Source of the DNA: Acidobacteriaceae bacterium
GTDB taxonomy: Bacteria > Acidobacteriota > Terriglobia > Terriglobales > Acidobacteriaceae
Direction: 5' to 3'
Assembly (NCBI GenBank): GCA_027311125.1
Contig: DAICZO010000369.1
Location: 1-10,191 of the forward strand
DNA length: 10,191 nt
Of this stretch, positions 1-7,856 are shown piece by piece. Each line of letters begins with the position of its first letter. The stretch's first letter is position 1. A model generated the notes under the pieces. That model saw only the letters and a program-made list of their open reading frames with translations, was not told where the DNA came from and did not search any database. The position numbers were made by a program, and so were the translations under genes.

Positions 1-1207
1 ACGCAAAGAAGAACAGCCCCGCCGCCAGCACCGCAATAAACGTCGGAGACTGCAACTGGAAGCCCCATCCCGCCTGGCTCCCGCCCGCCCGCAGCACCAG
101 CAGCACCGCCACAATCGCCCAGAACGAGACCAGAATCCCCAGCGTGTACACCAGCCCATGGCTGCGCAGACGACTCCGCTCCTCGCCAGAGGACTGCACC
201 AGCGCCAACCCCTTCAGGAACAGCACCGGAAACACACACGGCATCAGGTTCAATATGATTCCGCCCACAAACGCCAGCCCAATCGCACTGATCGTCGTAA
301 CCCCGCTCGCCTCGCTCGCCCCCGGCTTCCCTGGCGCCTCGGCCACCTCGCCAGCAGTCACCGGCGCCGAAATCTCATACGCCCGCGTATCACTCAGCTT
401 GATCAAACCGCGCAGTTGTGACGGCAGCGTCTTCAAATCCTCCGACCGCTGCACCCGCAGTCGAATCCCATTCGGAAGCTTCTCTACCGTCTGCTCGGCA
501 GCATTCGCAATCTGGTCCTGATCCAGCGGATAAAACTCCGCATCGCTCTCTGCCTGTCCGGTCGTCAGCGTCACCACAAAATCCGTCTTGCCACCCAGCA
601 CCGTCACCTGCGCCGTTGCCGGCAGCGGCCCCGGAATCAGCGACAACGCCTCGCCCAATGCACCCACCGGCTGCACAGACTTATTCGAACCCGTCGCCGG
701 AACCACCGTCAGATTAAGTCCCAGGTGCGCTTTGCCCGGGATGCACACCTCGCGACACACCAGCCAGCTCACCTTCGCATCCAAATGCACCTGGCCCGGC
801 TTCAATGTCTTCGCCGCCGTCAACTCCACTGGAAACGCAACCGAATCCTCATACCCAAAGTCCATCAACGGTCCCAGCGGCAGACGACTCGGAATAGGAA
901 ACCGCATCGGCCCGGCAGTCACACCCGCCGGCAAAGTCCAGGTAATCTTCGGTGGCTCCCCCGAGTCCCCGGCATTCACCCAATACACATGCCAATGCTC
1001 CTCCAGCGTCAGCAGCAGACCCACCTGCAGCGTCCCGCCCGCGGCAATCGATGGCGACAGCGACACCATCTCTGCCGTCAGATGCTGCGCCTTCACTGGC
1101 CCCGGCCCACCATCGCCCACCACAGCCAACTGGGCCACGCCACGCGCCGACATCATCGCCAGGCTGGCAACCACCATCAACAGACACAGAGAACGAAAAG
1201 TCTTCAT
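1..1207 (-). CDS. DsbD/ScsB-like thiol:disulfide interchange protein, N-terminal part (runs off left edge)
   Basis: The visible 402 residues match the N-terminal part of the DsbD/ScsB family. These inner-membrane proteins carry electrons from cytosolic thioredoxin to periplasmic disulfide proteins. Residues 1-26 form a signal peptide (MKTFRS, a hydrophobic run, then ARGVAQ). Residues 40-285 are a periplasmic DsbD-alpha-like domain with a cysteine pair, C151 and C155, in VCREVCIPG. The first membrane segment (about 305-335) holds the family signature GGIILNLMPCVFPVL, with the membrane redox cysteine at C324, and further hydrophobic spans follow at about 352-373 and 388-402. The rest of the membrane domain and any C-terminal thioredoxin domain lie outside the window, so DsbD, ScsB and a shorter form cannot be told apart. 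The ATG at 1207 has only a weak GAG ribosome binding site 6 bases upstream. It is 48 bases behind the CoA-binding gene on the same strand. Confidence 0.85.
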   Translation of the reverse strand, partial: MKTFRSLCLLMVVASLAMMSARGVAQLAVVGDGGPGPVKAQHLTAEMVSLSPSIAAGGTLQVGLLLTLEEHWHVYWVNAGDSGEPPKITWTLPAGVTAGPMRFPIPSRLPLGPLMDFGYEDSVAFPVELTAAKTLKPGQVHLDAKVSWLVCREVCIPGKAHLGLNLTVVPATGSNKSVQPVGALGEALSLIPGPLPATAQVTVLGGKTDFVVTLTTGQAESDAEFYPLDQDQIANAAEQTVEKLPNGIRLRVQRSEDLKTLPSQLRGLIKLSDTRAYEISAPVTAGEVAEAPGKPGASEASGVTTISAIGLAFVGGIILNLMPCVFPVLFLKGLALVQSSGEERSRLRSHGLVYTLGILVSFWAIVAVLLVLRAGGSQAGWGFQLQSPTFIAVLAAGLFFFA

Positions 1208-1255
1208 GGCACTCGATTCTGAATTTCTTACGATTGTAGCCGCGACCCGCTCAGC

Positions 1256-1675
1256 TCACGAAGCAGCATGCTGCCGATGCTCCACCATAATGCACCGGTC
1301 CATCACGACTTCAATTCCGCCCGCCTCAGCACGCGCCGCAGCTTCCAGATTAATAATCCCCATCTGAATCCACAGCTTCGTCAGCCCCAACTCCAGCATC
1401 TCGTCCACAATTGCGGGAATATCTTTCGGCAGACGAAACACATTCACCACATCCGGCTTTACCGGCAACTCCCGCAACGATCCATACGACCGCTCCCCCA
1501 GCACTGACTCCACCATAGGATTCACCGGCAATATGCGGTAGCCATGTTCCTGCATATAGGCCGGAACATAATGGCTCGGCTTGGCTTCATTCGCCGACAA
1601 CCCCACCACCGCTATCGTCACTGGCTTCACCCTGGGGTTCCCCAGCATCCTTGTAATCACATCCGGCTCGTTCAA
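1256..1675 (-). CDS. CoA-binding domain protein (YccU-like)
   Basis: This 139-residue protein is a single Rossmann-type CoA-binding domain of the YccU family, the fold of the succinyl-CoA synthetase alpha N-terminus without its catalytic part. Visible marks are the nucleotide loop VVGLSANEAKPSHYV (residues 23-37), VNP at 51-53 after the second strand, the conserved VVNVFRLP at 77-84, LWIQMGI at 101-107, and the closing VVMDRCIMVEH (123-133). Family members bind CoA or related nucleotides, but their cell role is unsettled. The start is a TTG at 1675: an in-frame TGA lies two codons upstream, and a GAGGAG ribosome binding site ends about 8 bases before it. GTG (residue 6) and ATG (residue 10) are later alternatives. 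It lies 34 bases behind the DinB gene and is probably co-transcribed with it. Confidence 0.85.
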   Translation of the reverse strand: MNEPDVITRMLGNPRVKPVTIAVVGLSANEAKPSHYVPAYMQEHGYRILPVNPMVESVLGERSYGSLRELPVKPDVVNVFRLPKDIPAIVDEMLELGLTKLWIQMGIINLEAAARAEAGGIEVVMDRCIMVEHRQHAAS

Positions 1676-1709
1676 AAATCACTCTCCTCGAAAGCTCGCA
1701 ACACCCTCT

Positions 1710-2213
1710 CTACGCAGGCCAAACACCCAGCAAACGTCGCAGCACCACCAACTCACCCAGGTGATACGCCATGTGGTCGGCAATCAGCAGAGCCTCGCGC
1801 AGCAGATTCTGCCCATCACCCCACCGGAATGGCTTGTACAAATCCGCCTCAGGCCGCAGTAACAACGCCTCAAACTTCTCTCGGTCGCTCAGGATCGCCG
1901 CCACCGTCTGCTCCCACGCATTCGCAAACGGAGGCTCGACACTCTCCGGCCAATAAGCCCCCGGCCACGGCAGCGCATGGTACCCACCCGTAGGCGGCGC
2001 GCTGAAGTTCAAAATGTCCCGCTGCGTAATCCGCATATGCTCCAGTAGTTGCCACGCAGAATACGGCAGCCCCGCCGGAACCTTACCTCGCATCTCCACG
2101 GGCAGGTCCTTGATCGCCGTCTCAAAATCAACATGGGCCTGCCCGCCTCGCAAAAGGGCAATCAACTGCGTCCGCAACCCATCCAGCTCCGACGTACCCG
2201 GCTTCGCTGCCAT
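1710..2213 (-). CDS. DinB family protein (putative metal-dependent hydrolase fold)
   Basis: This protein of 167 residues has the DinB/YfiT-like four-helix bundle pattern. The three histidines expected to hold the divalent metal are present: one in WQLLEHMRIT (H59 counted from the chosen start) and two in DHMAYHLGEL (H147, H151). The region between them is rich in aromatic residues (residues 75-95: WPGAYWPES). Family members include bacillithiol transferases and damage-inducible proteins of unknown role, and nothing here picks a substrate. Two ATGs are adjacent. The second (2213) is preferred because GGAGG at 2219-2223 sits 5 bases ahead of it but only 2 bases ahead of the ATG at 2216. It is 91 bases downstream of prfB on the same strand, with no convincing terminator between them. 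Confidence 0.82.
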   Translation of the reverse strand: MAAKPGTSELDGLRTQLIALLRGGQAHVDFETAIKDLPVEMRGKVPAGLPYSAWQLLEHMRITQRDILNFSAPPTGGYHALPWPGAYWPESVEPPFANAWEQTVAAILSDREKFEALLLRPEADLYKPFRWGDGQNLLREALLIADHMAYHLGELVVLRRLLGVWPA

Positions 2214-2218
2214 CATGC

Positions 2219-2223
2219 CCTCC
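2219..2223 (-). promoter_or_regulatory. Ribosome binding site of the DinB-family gene
   Basis: GGAGG on the minus strand lies 5 bases before the ATG at 2213 and only 2 bases before the ATG at 2216. It therefore favours the second ATG as the start. Confidence 0.6.
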
Positions 2224-2304
2224 AGGTTCTCTCGAACCGTCCCACTGTTGGATGTCCGCCACCCACCACAGGTATCAGTGCGTCAGAAGCTATTTTTCAT
2301 CCTT

Positions 2305-3436
2305 CTAGATCTCATCGTCCTCAATCGGACCTGCTGGCAGGTTACCCTCGCGCCGCATCCGCAGATACCCTCGGATAAACGGCTCCAGATACCCATCCAG
2401 TACCCGGTCCACATCACCTACTTCTACCCGCGTTCGCAGGTCTTTTGCCATCCGGTACGGCTGCAGCACATAGCTCCGGATCTGCGATCCAAACCCAATC
2501 TCCAGCTTGGAGTCTTCCAGCTTCTTGCTGACCGCCTTCTTCTTCTCCAGCTCATACTCGTACAGCCGCGAACGCAGCATCTTCATCGCCCGCTCTTTGT
2601 TCTTGTGCTGCGAGCGTTCGTTCTGGCAACCCGCCACCAGCCCCGTCGGAATATGCGTAATCCGCACCGCCGAGTCGGTCGTATTCACATGCTGCCCACC
2701 CTTGCCGCCCGAACGGTACGTATCGATCCGCAAATCATCCGGCTTGATGTCGATCACAATCGTGTCATCAATCTCGGGCGACACAAACACACTCGCAAAA
2801 CTCGTATGCCGCCGCTTCACCGAATCGAACGGCGAGATCCGCACCAACCGGTGCACCCCCGTCTCCCCGCTTAGCAACCCAAACGCATACTCCCCCGTGA
2901 TGGTGAACGTAGCCGACTTGATCCCAGCCTCATCCCCATCCTGAATCTCGTTGATCTCTACCTTGAAGTTCTCCCGCTCGCCCCAGCGGATATACATCCG
3001 CATCAGCATCTCCGCCCAGTCCTGGCTCTCCGTCCCACCCGCACCCGGATGCACCACCACAATCGCGTTCAGCGCGTCCGTCTCCTCCAAGAGCATCGTC
3101 TTCGACTCCAGCTTCTCGGCATACTCCACCAGCGCATCGATCTCGCGCTTTAGCTCCGGCTCAACCGGTTCGCCCTCCCGCGCCAGGTCAAAGTACGCTT
3201 CAATATCGTCACACCGCCGCGCCAACTCCGCATCATCGGCCAGCAGCGTCTCCAACCGCTTTCGCTCACGCATCAACGGCTGCGAACGCGCAGCATCCGC
3301 CCACACCGTGGGGTCCGATATCTTCTCTTCAATAGTTGCTAGTTCCCGACGCAGGCGCGCCGAGTCAAAGATACTCCCGCAGATCGCGCACTTTGTCGCG
3401 GACTGGGGAGTAGGCGTATTCAAGATCGCTAAGCAT
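2305..3436 (-). CDS. prfB: Peptide chain release factor 2, made by programmed +1 frameshift
   Basis: RF2 recognises UAA and UGA stop codons and triggers peptide release on the ribosome. The protein is 376 residues (E. coli 365) and comes from two frames. Frame one starts at ATG 3436 and encodes 23 residues ending VRDLREYL, then hits TGA at 3365-3367. A +1 shift at CTT TGA C continues with DSARLRREL to the TAG at 2305. The junction matches the known RF2 pattern LRGYL-D. Domains: N-terminal helices to about residue 115, then the peptide-anticodon SPF at 201-203 and the GGQ catalytic motif (GGKGGQHVN) at 246-248. An in-frame GTG at 3442 is an alternative start. The contiguous ORF from ATG 3423 would replace the true N-terminus with an unrelated CAICG-containing stretch. 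The start is 11 bases behind the lnt stop, so the two are probably co-transcribed. Expression is self-limiting: low RF2 lets ribosomes stall on the internal UGA and shift. Confidence 0.95.
3364..3379 (-). promoter_or_regulatory. RF2 programmed +1 frameshift site
   Basis: On the minus strand the order is CGGGAG (3379-3374), TAT, CTT, TGA, C. The slip codon CTT, the weak stop context TGA C and an internal Shine-Dalgarno-like GGGAG three bases before the slip codon copy the E. coli layout (AGGGGG TAT CTT TGA C). The protein on either side is RF2-like only if the frame changes here. Confidence 0.93.
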
Positions 3437-3447
3437 AAGCACTCATT

Positions 3448-5117
3448 CTAATTCAGCACCACCCCACGTCGCCGCACCATGCTGAAACCCAGCGCCGCCA
3501 GTGTCACCAGCGCACAGCCATACGCAAACACATCTCCATGCCGCACATAAAACGTCAGGTCGTGCTCGTATCCAAACTGCACCGAGATCGCCGTCCGCAG
3601 ATGCCGCGGCGCAGACTGCACCACCCGCCCGTACGGATCGATCGAAGCCGTTACCCCTGTATTCGTCGCCCGCAACACCCACCGATGATCTTCAATCGCA
3701 CGCATCCGCACCATATTCAGATGCTGCCACGGAGCACTCGTGTCCCCATACCAGCCATCGTTGGAGATGTTCACCAGCACCTCCGCACCCTCACTCACAA
3801 ACTGCCGTATCTCATCCCCAAAGATCGATTCATAACAAATAAACGTCCCATACCGATGCCCACCAGCCGTAAACAACGTCCGCTTGCTCCCCGCGTCAAA
3901 CGTCCCCACCTCTCCCATCAGGTCGCCCGCAAAGAAAAACAGCTTCTTGAAGGGCACATACTCCCCAAACGGCACCAGATGGATCTTGTCGTAGCGCCCC
4001 GCAAAACTTCCATCCGCCGTCACCATGCTCGCGGAGTTGAACAGATCGTACCCGCGCTTCACGCCCGGGTCTCGCTCCACGCTCAGGTTGCCCACAATCA
4101 CCGGCGCTCCAACATCCCGCGCCAGCTTCGACATCGCCGCCTGAAACTGCCCATCCCGCCCCTCAAACGGTGCTGGAGACTCCGGCCAAACCACCAGGTT
4201 CGTATAGCGATACGGAGGCTCGTCCTGCTTCGCCACATAGAACCCACCCGAGCCAATCACGCGTGTCCCCGCCAACTCCGGAACACCATTCAGCACCTGC
4301 CGCGCCGGGTTCTTGCTCCACGCCGAGTACGACTCCAGCAACTCCCCTACCGTCTCATGGGTGCTGTTCGCCTCCGTCCCCACCCCCAGGTTATGCTGCA
4401 CCAGCGTCGCCGTCGCCATCGTACGACTCATCGCCGGCGGTTGCACCCGTCGCAGCAACACCACATACAGCACCACAATTGCCACCCCGGCAACCGTCAG
4501 CAACTGTCGCGTATACCGCCGCTCCCGCACCTGAATCCGCACCAGCCACAGCGCATTCACCGCGGCAATCACAAACGAAATCCCATACGCCCCCGTCACC
4601 GGAGCCAGCCGGATCAACAGCGGGTTGTCCACCTGCGCCACACCCAGCAGATCCCACGGAAAACTCGTAATGCGCGCCCGCGCCAGTTCCACCGCCACCC
4701 ACGCAAACGGACTTAGCAGCAGCGCCCCCTGTATCCCCAGCCGCGATCGCCGAAAAGCGCCCACAAGTGCCGCAAAAACAACGTGATACAGCCCAAGATA
4801 CAGGCAGAACAAACCCGTATCCCCGCCGCAATCGGCTTCGCAAGGCCGCCATACAGATACATCGTCTGGTAAATCCAGTAGCAGTTACCCAGGTACCACG
4901 TAAAGCCGCACGCGTAACCCAGTCCCGCCGCCTGCAACACCGTCAGCGGCTTCCCAACCTTGTTGTGGCTCATCAAAGCCATCAGCAAAGGTACCAGCGC
5001 AACCCAGCAAAAAGCCGTCCGCCACAGCGGAGTCGGCCCCGCTATAGGAAACGGCAGCACCTGCACTACGCCGGACAGCACGGCCATAGCCCATAACCGC
5101 ACAGGAATTAATCGCAT
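3448..5117 (-). CDS. lnt: Apolipoprotein N-acyltransferase, interrupted by a single-base frameshift
   Basis: Lnt adds the third acyl chain to the N-terminal cysteine of lipoproteins in the inner membrane. Two ORFs make one gene. Positions 5117 to about 4812 encode about 102 residues of membrane helices ending YGGLAKPIAAGI, and from about 4812 to 3448 the second frame continues FCLYLGLYH, giving about 556 residues after repair (E. coli 512). Residues 1-225 are mostly transmembrane. The C-terminal half is a periplasmic nitrilase domain with the catalytic triad: Glu in VVWPESPAPFE (about 313), Lys in YDKIHLVPFGEY (about 378) and Cys in FICYESIFGDE (about 428). A last membrane segment is at about 530-545. 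Without repair, the first frame ends at 4713. All catalytic residues are intact and there is no other decay, so a sequencing error or very recent mutation is more likely than an old pseudogene. The ATG at 5117 follows an in-frame TAG and has no good ribosome binding site. prfB follows after 11 bases. Confidence 0.9.
4809..4820 (-). other. Frameshift point within lnt
   Basis: The minus strand reads ATA CGG GTT TGT in the upstream frame, whereas the downstream Lnt sequence needs TTG TTC TGC. Adding one T to the T3 run (GGGTTTG to GGGTTTTG) gives I-R-V-L-F-C-L-Y-L and restores one continuous Lnt. The heptamer is not a usable -1 slippery site for the upstream frame, because that frame splits it as CGG GTT rather than GGT TTG. 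Confidence 0.8.
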
Positions 5118-5156
5118 CGCAGTCGAAGTCTAACATTCACCACATCACACTCAACC

Positions 5157-5186
5157 TGCACCATCCCAACAGTTCAGGGATACAAT
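5157..5186 (+). promoter_or_regulatory. Possible sigma-70-type promoter for the small membrane peptide
   Basis: TACAAT at 5181-5186 is one base from the TATAAT consensus. A poor -35 match, TGCACC at 5157-5162, lies 18 bases upstream. Transcription would begin within a few bases of the ATG at 5195, so the message would be nearly or fully leaderless. This lies in the 77-base divergent gap after the lnt start. It rests on motif matching only. Confidence 0.25.
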
Positions 5187-5194
5187 CACACAGT

Positions 5195-5326
5195 ATGGAT
5201 TTGGTCATTCACTTCGTAGCCCGGATTGTTGTGCCGCTGTTCTTCATCGGAATGGCAGGCTCCGCAGTCGTCATTGCGGTTAGCTTCGTCGAAGACCTGA
5301 AAGAGTTGCTGGAGGAAGAAGACTAA
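5195..5326 (+). CDS. Small single-span membrane peptide, 43 residues, function unknown
   Basis: I do not recognise a named family. The ORF encodes MDLVIHFVAR, then a hydrophobic span of about 22 residues (11-32, IVVPLFFIGM to AVVIAVSF), then an acidic tail VEDLKELLEEED. This is the layout of a bacterial inner-membrane micropeptide with a short polar N-terminus and a charged amphipathic cytosolic or periplasmic helix. The reading frame, the membrane segment and the position in an otherwise empty gap between divergent genes support it as real. AGGGA at 5176-5180 is 14 bases from the ATG, too far for a normal ribosome binding site, and a TACAAT box just upstream suggests a leaderless start. The permease gene begins 110 bases downstream on the same strand, so it may be the first gene of that unit and could assist or regulate the transporter. 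That role is inference. Confidence 0.6.
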   Translation: MDLVIHFVARIVVPLFFIGMAGSAVVIAVSFVEDLKELLEEED

Positions 5327-5436
5327 CTGGAACAGGGCTGTGGGCCGACACCTCCTGTGTCTTCCCGCCGAACATCGCGGCACCCCCGCGTCGCACCCCC
5401 ACAATCACCTGCCAGTCAGAGCCCTCAACACAAACC

Positions 5437-7836
5437 ATGGCATCCAAAGCAACAATCTCCAAACCGCAATCGAACCGTGTCCGTCTCGTCGTGGCCTCCT
5501 CGGTCATGCTCACCTTCATCTCCTTCTGGCGAGCCGCTGCCATCGTCCTCAACGACCTCGGATCATCCGCCTTCTACGCCGGAGGAATTGCCGAAGAAGC
5601 AGTCGGAAAATCCGCCCCCTGGTTCATCCTCGGAGTCATGCTCTTCAGCTTCGCCGTCCGTGCCGTCTACGTCGAAAGCTGCAGCATGTTCACCCGCGGC
5701 GGAGTCTATCGCATCGTCAAAGAGGCCCTCGGCGGAACCTTCGCCAAGCTCAGCGTCTCTGCCCTGATGTTCGATTACATCCTCACCGGACCCATCTCAG
5801 GCGTCTCCGCCGGCCAATACATCGTCGGCCTCTTCAACGAAATCCTTCGCCTCTGTTCTTCGCACCATTGGATGGGTCGCCTCGCCACTCACCTGAACGG
5901 ACAGCCCCGCCAGTTCCCCATCGACGGCACCTCCGCTGTCATCGCCATCGTCGTCACCGTCTACTTCTGGCGTCAGAACATCAAGGGCATCGAAGAGTCC
6001 AGCGACAAGGCACTCAAGGTCATGAAGATCACCACCGTCATGGTAGTGATCCTGCTCGCCTGGGGCTTCTTCTCCGTCTTCCACACCGGCGCCCATCTCC
6101 CCCCGCTCCCCACCCCCGGCAACCTGCACTTCAGTAACGACGCCCTCGGCTTCCTCAAGCACACCAGCTTCATGCGCACCCTTGGCCTCTTCGGCGTGCT
6201 CATGGCCTTCGGCCACTCCGTCCTCGCCATGAGCGGCGAAGAGTCCCTCGCCCAGGTCAATCGCGAGATCGAGCACCCCAAGCTCAAAAACCTCAAACGC
6301 GCTGCCATCGTCATCGCCATCTACAGCTTTATCTTTACCGGCATCGGCTCCATGCTTGCCGTCATGCTCATCCCCGACGCCGTCCGCGTCCCCGTCTATC
6401 GGGACAACCTCATCGCCGGCATGGCCATGTACATGGTCGGCCCCATCGCACTGCGCATCGCCTTCCGCATCTTCGTCGTCCTCGTCGGTTTCCTCATCCT
6501 CGGAGGAGCGGTCAACACCGCCATCGTAGGCTCCACCGGCGTCCTCATGCGCGTCGCAGAAGACGGCGTCCTCGCCGACTGGTTCCGTAAACCGCAGCGC
6601 CGCTTCGGTACCAGCTATCGCATCGTCAACCTCGTCGTAGGACTACAACTCTTCACCATCATCGTCACCCGCGGTGACGTCATCGTACTCGGCGAGGCCT
6701 ACGCCTTCGGCGTCATCTGGAGCTTCACCTTCAACTCCCTTGCCATGCTCGTCCTCCGTTGGAAGTACCACGGCGAACGTGGCTGGAAGGTTCCCCTCAA
6801 CATTCGCATCGGCAAGACCGAACTACCTCTGGGACTCATCTCGGTCTTCCTCGTCCTGCTCACCACCGCCATCGTCAATCTCTATACCAAGTCCGTCGCT
6901 ACCGTCAGCGGTGTCATCTTCGCCGCCGCATTCTTCGTCATCTTCTCCCTGTCGGAACGCGACAACAAGAAGCGGCACGACCTCGCCACCCGCCAGATGC
7001 ACGAGCACTTCCAACTCGAGCATCAGGACAAAGTCGGTCGCGAAGCACTCGACATCCGTCCCGGTGCCGTCGTCGTAACCATGCGCGACTCAGCAGCGCC
7101 CTTCGCGCTCAAGTGGGCCCTTACCCACACCAACACTGAAGATCAGGACCTCGTCGTCCTAGCCGCGCGCATGATGGGTGTCGGTGGCCCCGAATACGTC
7201 GACGCCTCCGAACAACTCTTCAGCGAGCACGAGCAGATGCTCTTCACCAAAGCCGTCTCCATTGCCGAGAGCTTTGGCAAACACATCTCCCTGCTCGTCG
7301 TCCCGGCCGGCGACATCTTCGCCGCCCTCGTCCAGACCGCCAACTCTCTCGACGCCGCCGCCGTCGTCTCCGGCCTCTCGACCAAGCTCACCGCCGCAGA
7401 ACAGGCCTACCACGTCGGCCAGGCATGGGAAGCCCTCCCGGAGCCCAAGCGACAGTTCACCTTCTACGTCATCAAGCCCGACGGGGAATCCCTCAGCTTC
7501 CACATCGGCCCCCATACCCCCGCCATCCAGCCCGACGAAGTCGAACTAGTCCATCGCCTGTGGCTCAACCTCCGACGCGCGCCCGGCATGCAGGACCTCC
7601 ACCACAGCGACATCCTCACCTACGCCATCACCCGCGTAGCAGAAGAGTTTGCCGCCAATAAACAGGACACCGTCCATGGCCTCCAGCACTGCATCCAAAC
7701 TCACTCCAAACATCATGGGCTGGGTGCTGCGCGATACGATATCTTCGACGAAGACGGTCCCGGCTACTCCCTGCCCGCAAGAAGCAAGCAAGTAACTTCA
7801 ACCCTGGATGCAGCCAACGAACCTCACCTGAAATAA
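5437..7836 (+). CDS. APC-superfamily permease with a C-terminal USP-like cytosolic domain
   Basis: This 799-residue transporter belongs to the amino acid-polyamine-organocation superfamily. Residues about 20-505 hold the membrane domain. The broken helix 1 carries NDLGSSAFYAGG (39-50). The APC consensus at helices 2-3 is FTRGGVYRIVKEALGG (85-100). Helix 6 and its loop show MAFGHSVLAMSGEESLAQ then NREIEHPKLKNLKRA (256-289), the usual E..NP..N..RA pattern. The remaining helices run to about 505. A charged linker (508-540, SERDNKKRH) leads to a soluble tail (541-799). Its strand-rich parts PGAVVVTMRD, DLVVLAARM and ISLLVVPAGDIFAAL, then AAAVVSGLS, resemble a universal stress protein fold. Family members move amino acids, polyamines or cations, and the substrate is not readable here. 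No clear ribosome binding site precedes the ATG at 5437. It is single-gene or follows the 43-residue peptide. Confidence 0.87.
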   Translation: MASKATISKPQSNRVRLVVASSVMLTFISFWRAAAIVLNDLGSSAFYAGGIAEEAVGKSAPWFILGVMLFSFAVRAVYVESCSMFTRGGVYRIVKEALGGTFAKLSVSALMFDYILTGPISGVSAGQYIVGLFNEILRLCSSHHWMGRLATHLNGQPRQFPIDGTSAVIAIVVTVYFWRQNIKGIEESSDKALKVMKITTVMVVILLAWGFFSVFHTGAHLPPLPTPGNLHFSNDALGFLKHTSFMRTLGLFGVLMAFGHSVLAMSGEESLAQVNREIEHPKLKNLKRAAIVIAIYSFIFTGIGSMLAVMLIPDAVRVPVYRDNLIAGMAMYMVGPIALRIAFRIFVVLVGFLILGGAVNTAIVGSTGVLMRVAEDGVLADWFRKPQRRFGTSYRIVNLVVGLQLFTIIVTRGDVIVLGEAYAFGVIWSFTFNSLAMLVLRWKYHGERGWKVPLNIRIGKTELPLGLISVFLVLLTTAIVNLYTKSVATVSGVIFAAAFFVIFSLSERDNKKRHDLATRQMHEHFQLEHQDKVGREALDIRPGAVVVTMRDSAAPFALKWALTHTNTEDQDLVVLAARMMGVGGPEYVDASEQLFSEHEQMLFTKAVSIAESFGKHISLLVVPAGDIFAALVQTANSLDAAAVVSGLSTKLTAAEQAYHVGQAWEALPEPKRQFTFYVIKPDGESLSFHIGPHTPAIQPDEVELVHRLWLNLRRAPGMQDLHHSDILTYAITRVAEEFAANKQDTVHGLQHCIQTHSKHHGLGAARYDIFDEDGPGYSLPARSKQVTSTLDAANEPHLK

Positions 7837-7856
7837 GCTACTTTTCAGATAATTAT

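Noticed and set aside
588..1367. 259-residue plus-strand ORF
   Set aside because: It overlaps the DsbD-like gene and the YccU-type gene on the other strand. Composition is low-complexity (Ser/Thr/Pro/Ala), with no recognisable motif.
2282..2304. Possible terminator hairpin (AGAAG/CTTCT) after prfB
   Set aside because: Only a 5-base-pair stem with a 12-base loop and no T-run after it on the minus strand.
2014..2874. 286-residue plus-strand ORF
   Set aside because: Antisense to prfB and the DinB-fold gene, both of which have clear family motifs on the minus strand.
3421..3423. ATG 3423 as prfB start, giving a CAICG-containing N-terminus
   Set aside because: The true upstream frame supplies the conserved RF2 N-terminus and the CTT TGA C shift. 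The cysteine pair is the chance translation of the shift region in another frame.
3538..4716. 392-residue plus-strand ORF antisense to lnt
   Set aside because: Arg/His/Pro/Gln-rich with no domain. It is the complement of lnt, whose minus-strand frame contains the full Lnt nitrilase domain.
4810..4816. GGGTTTG as a programmed -1 slippery heptamer in lnt
   Set aside because: The zero frame splits it as CGG GTT TGT. The canonical X XXY YYZ pairing would need GGT TTG in the zero frame, so the slip would go the wrong way.
5340..6137. 265-residue plus-strand ORF overlapping the permease start
   Set aside because: Arg/His/Pro-rich out-of-frame reading of the permease gene; no domain or start signal.
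5797..6276. 159-residue minus-strand ORF in the permease gene
   Set aside because: Gly/Glu/Asp-rich antisense shadow of C-ending codons.
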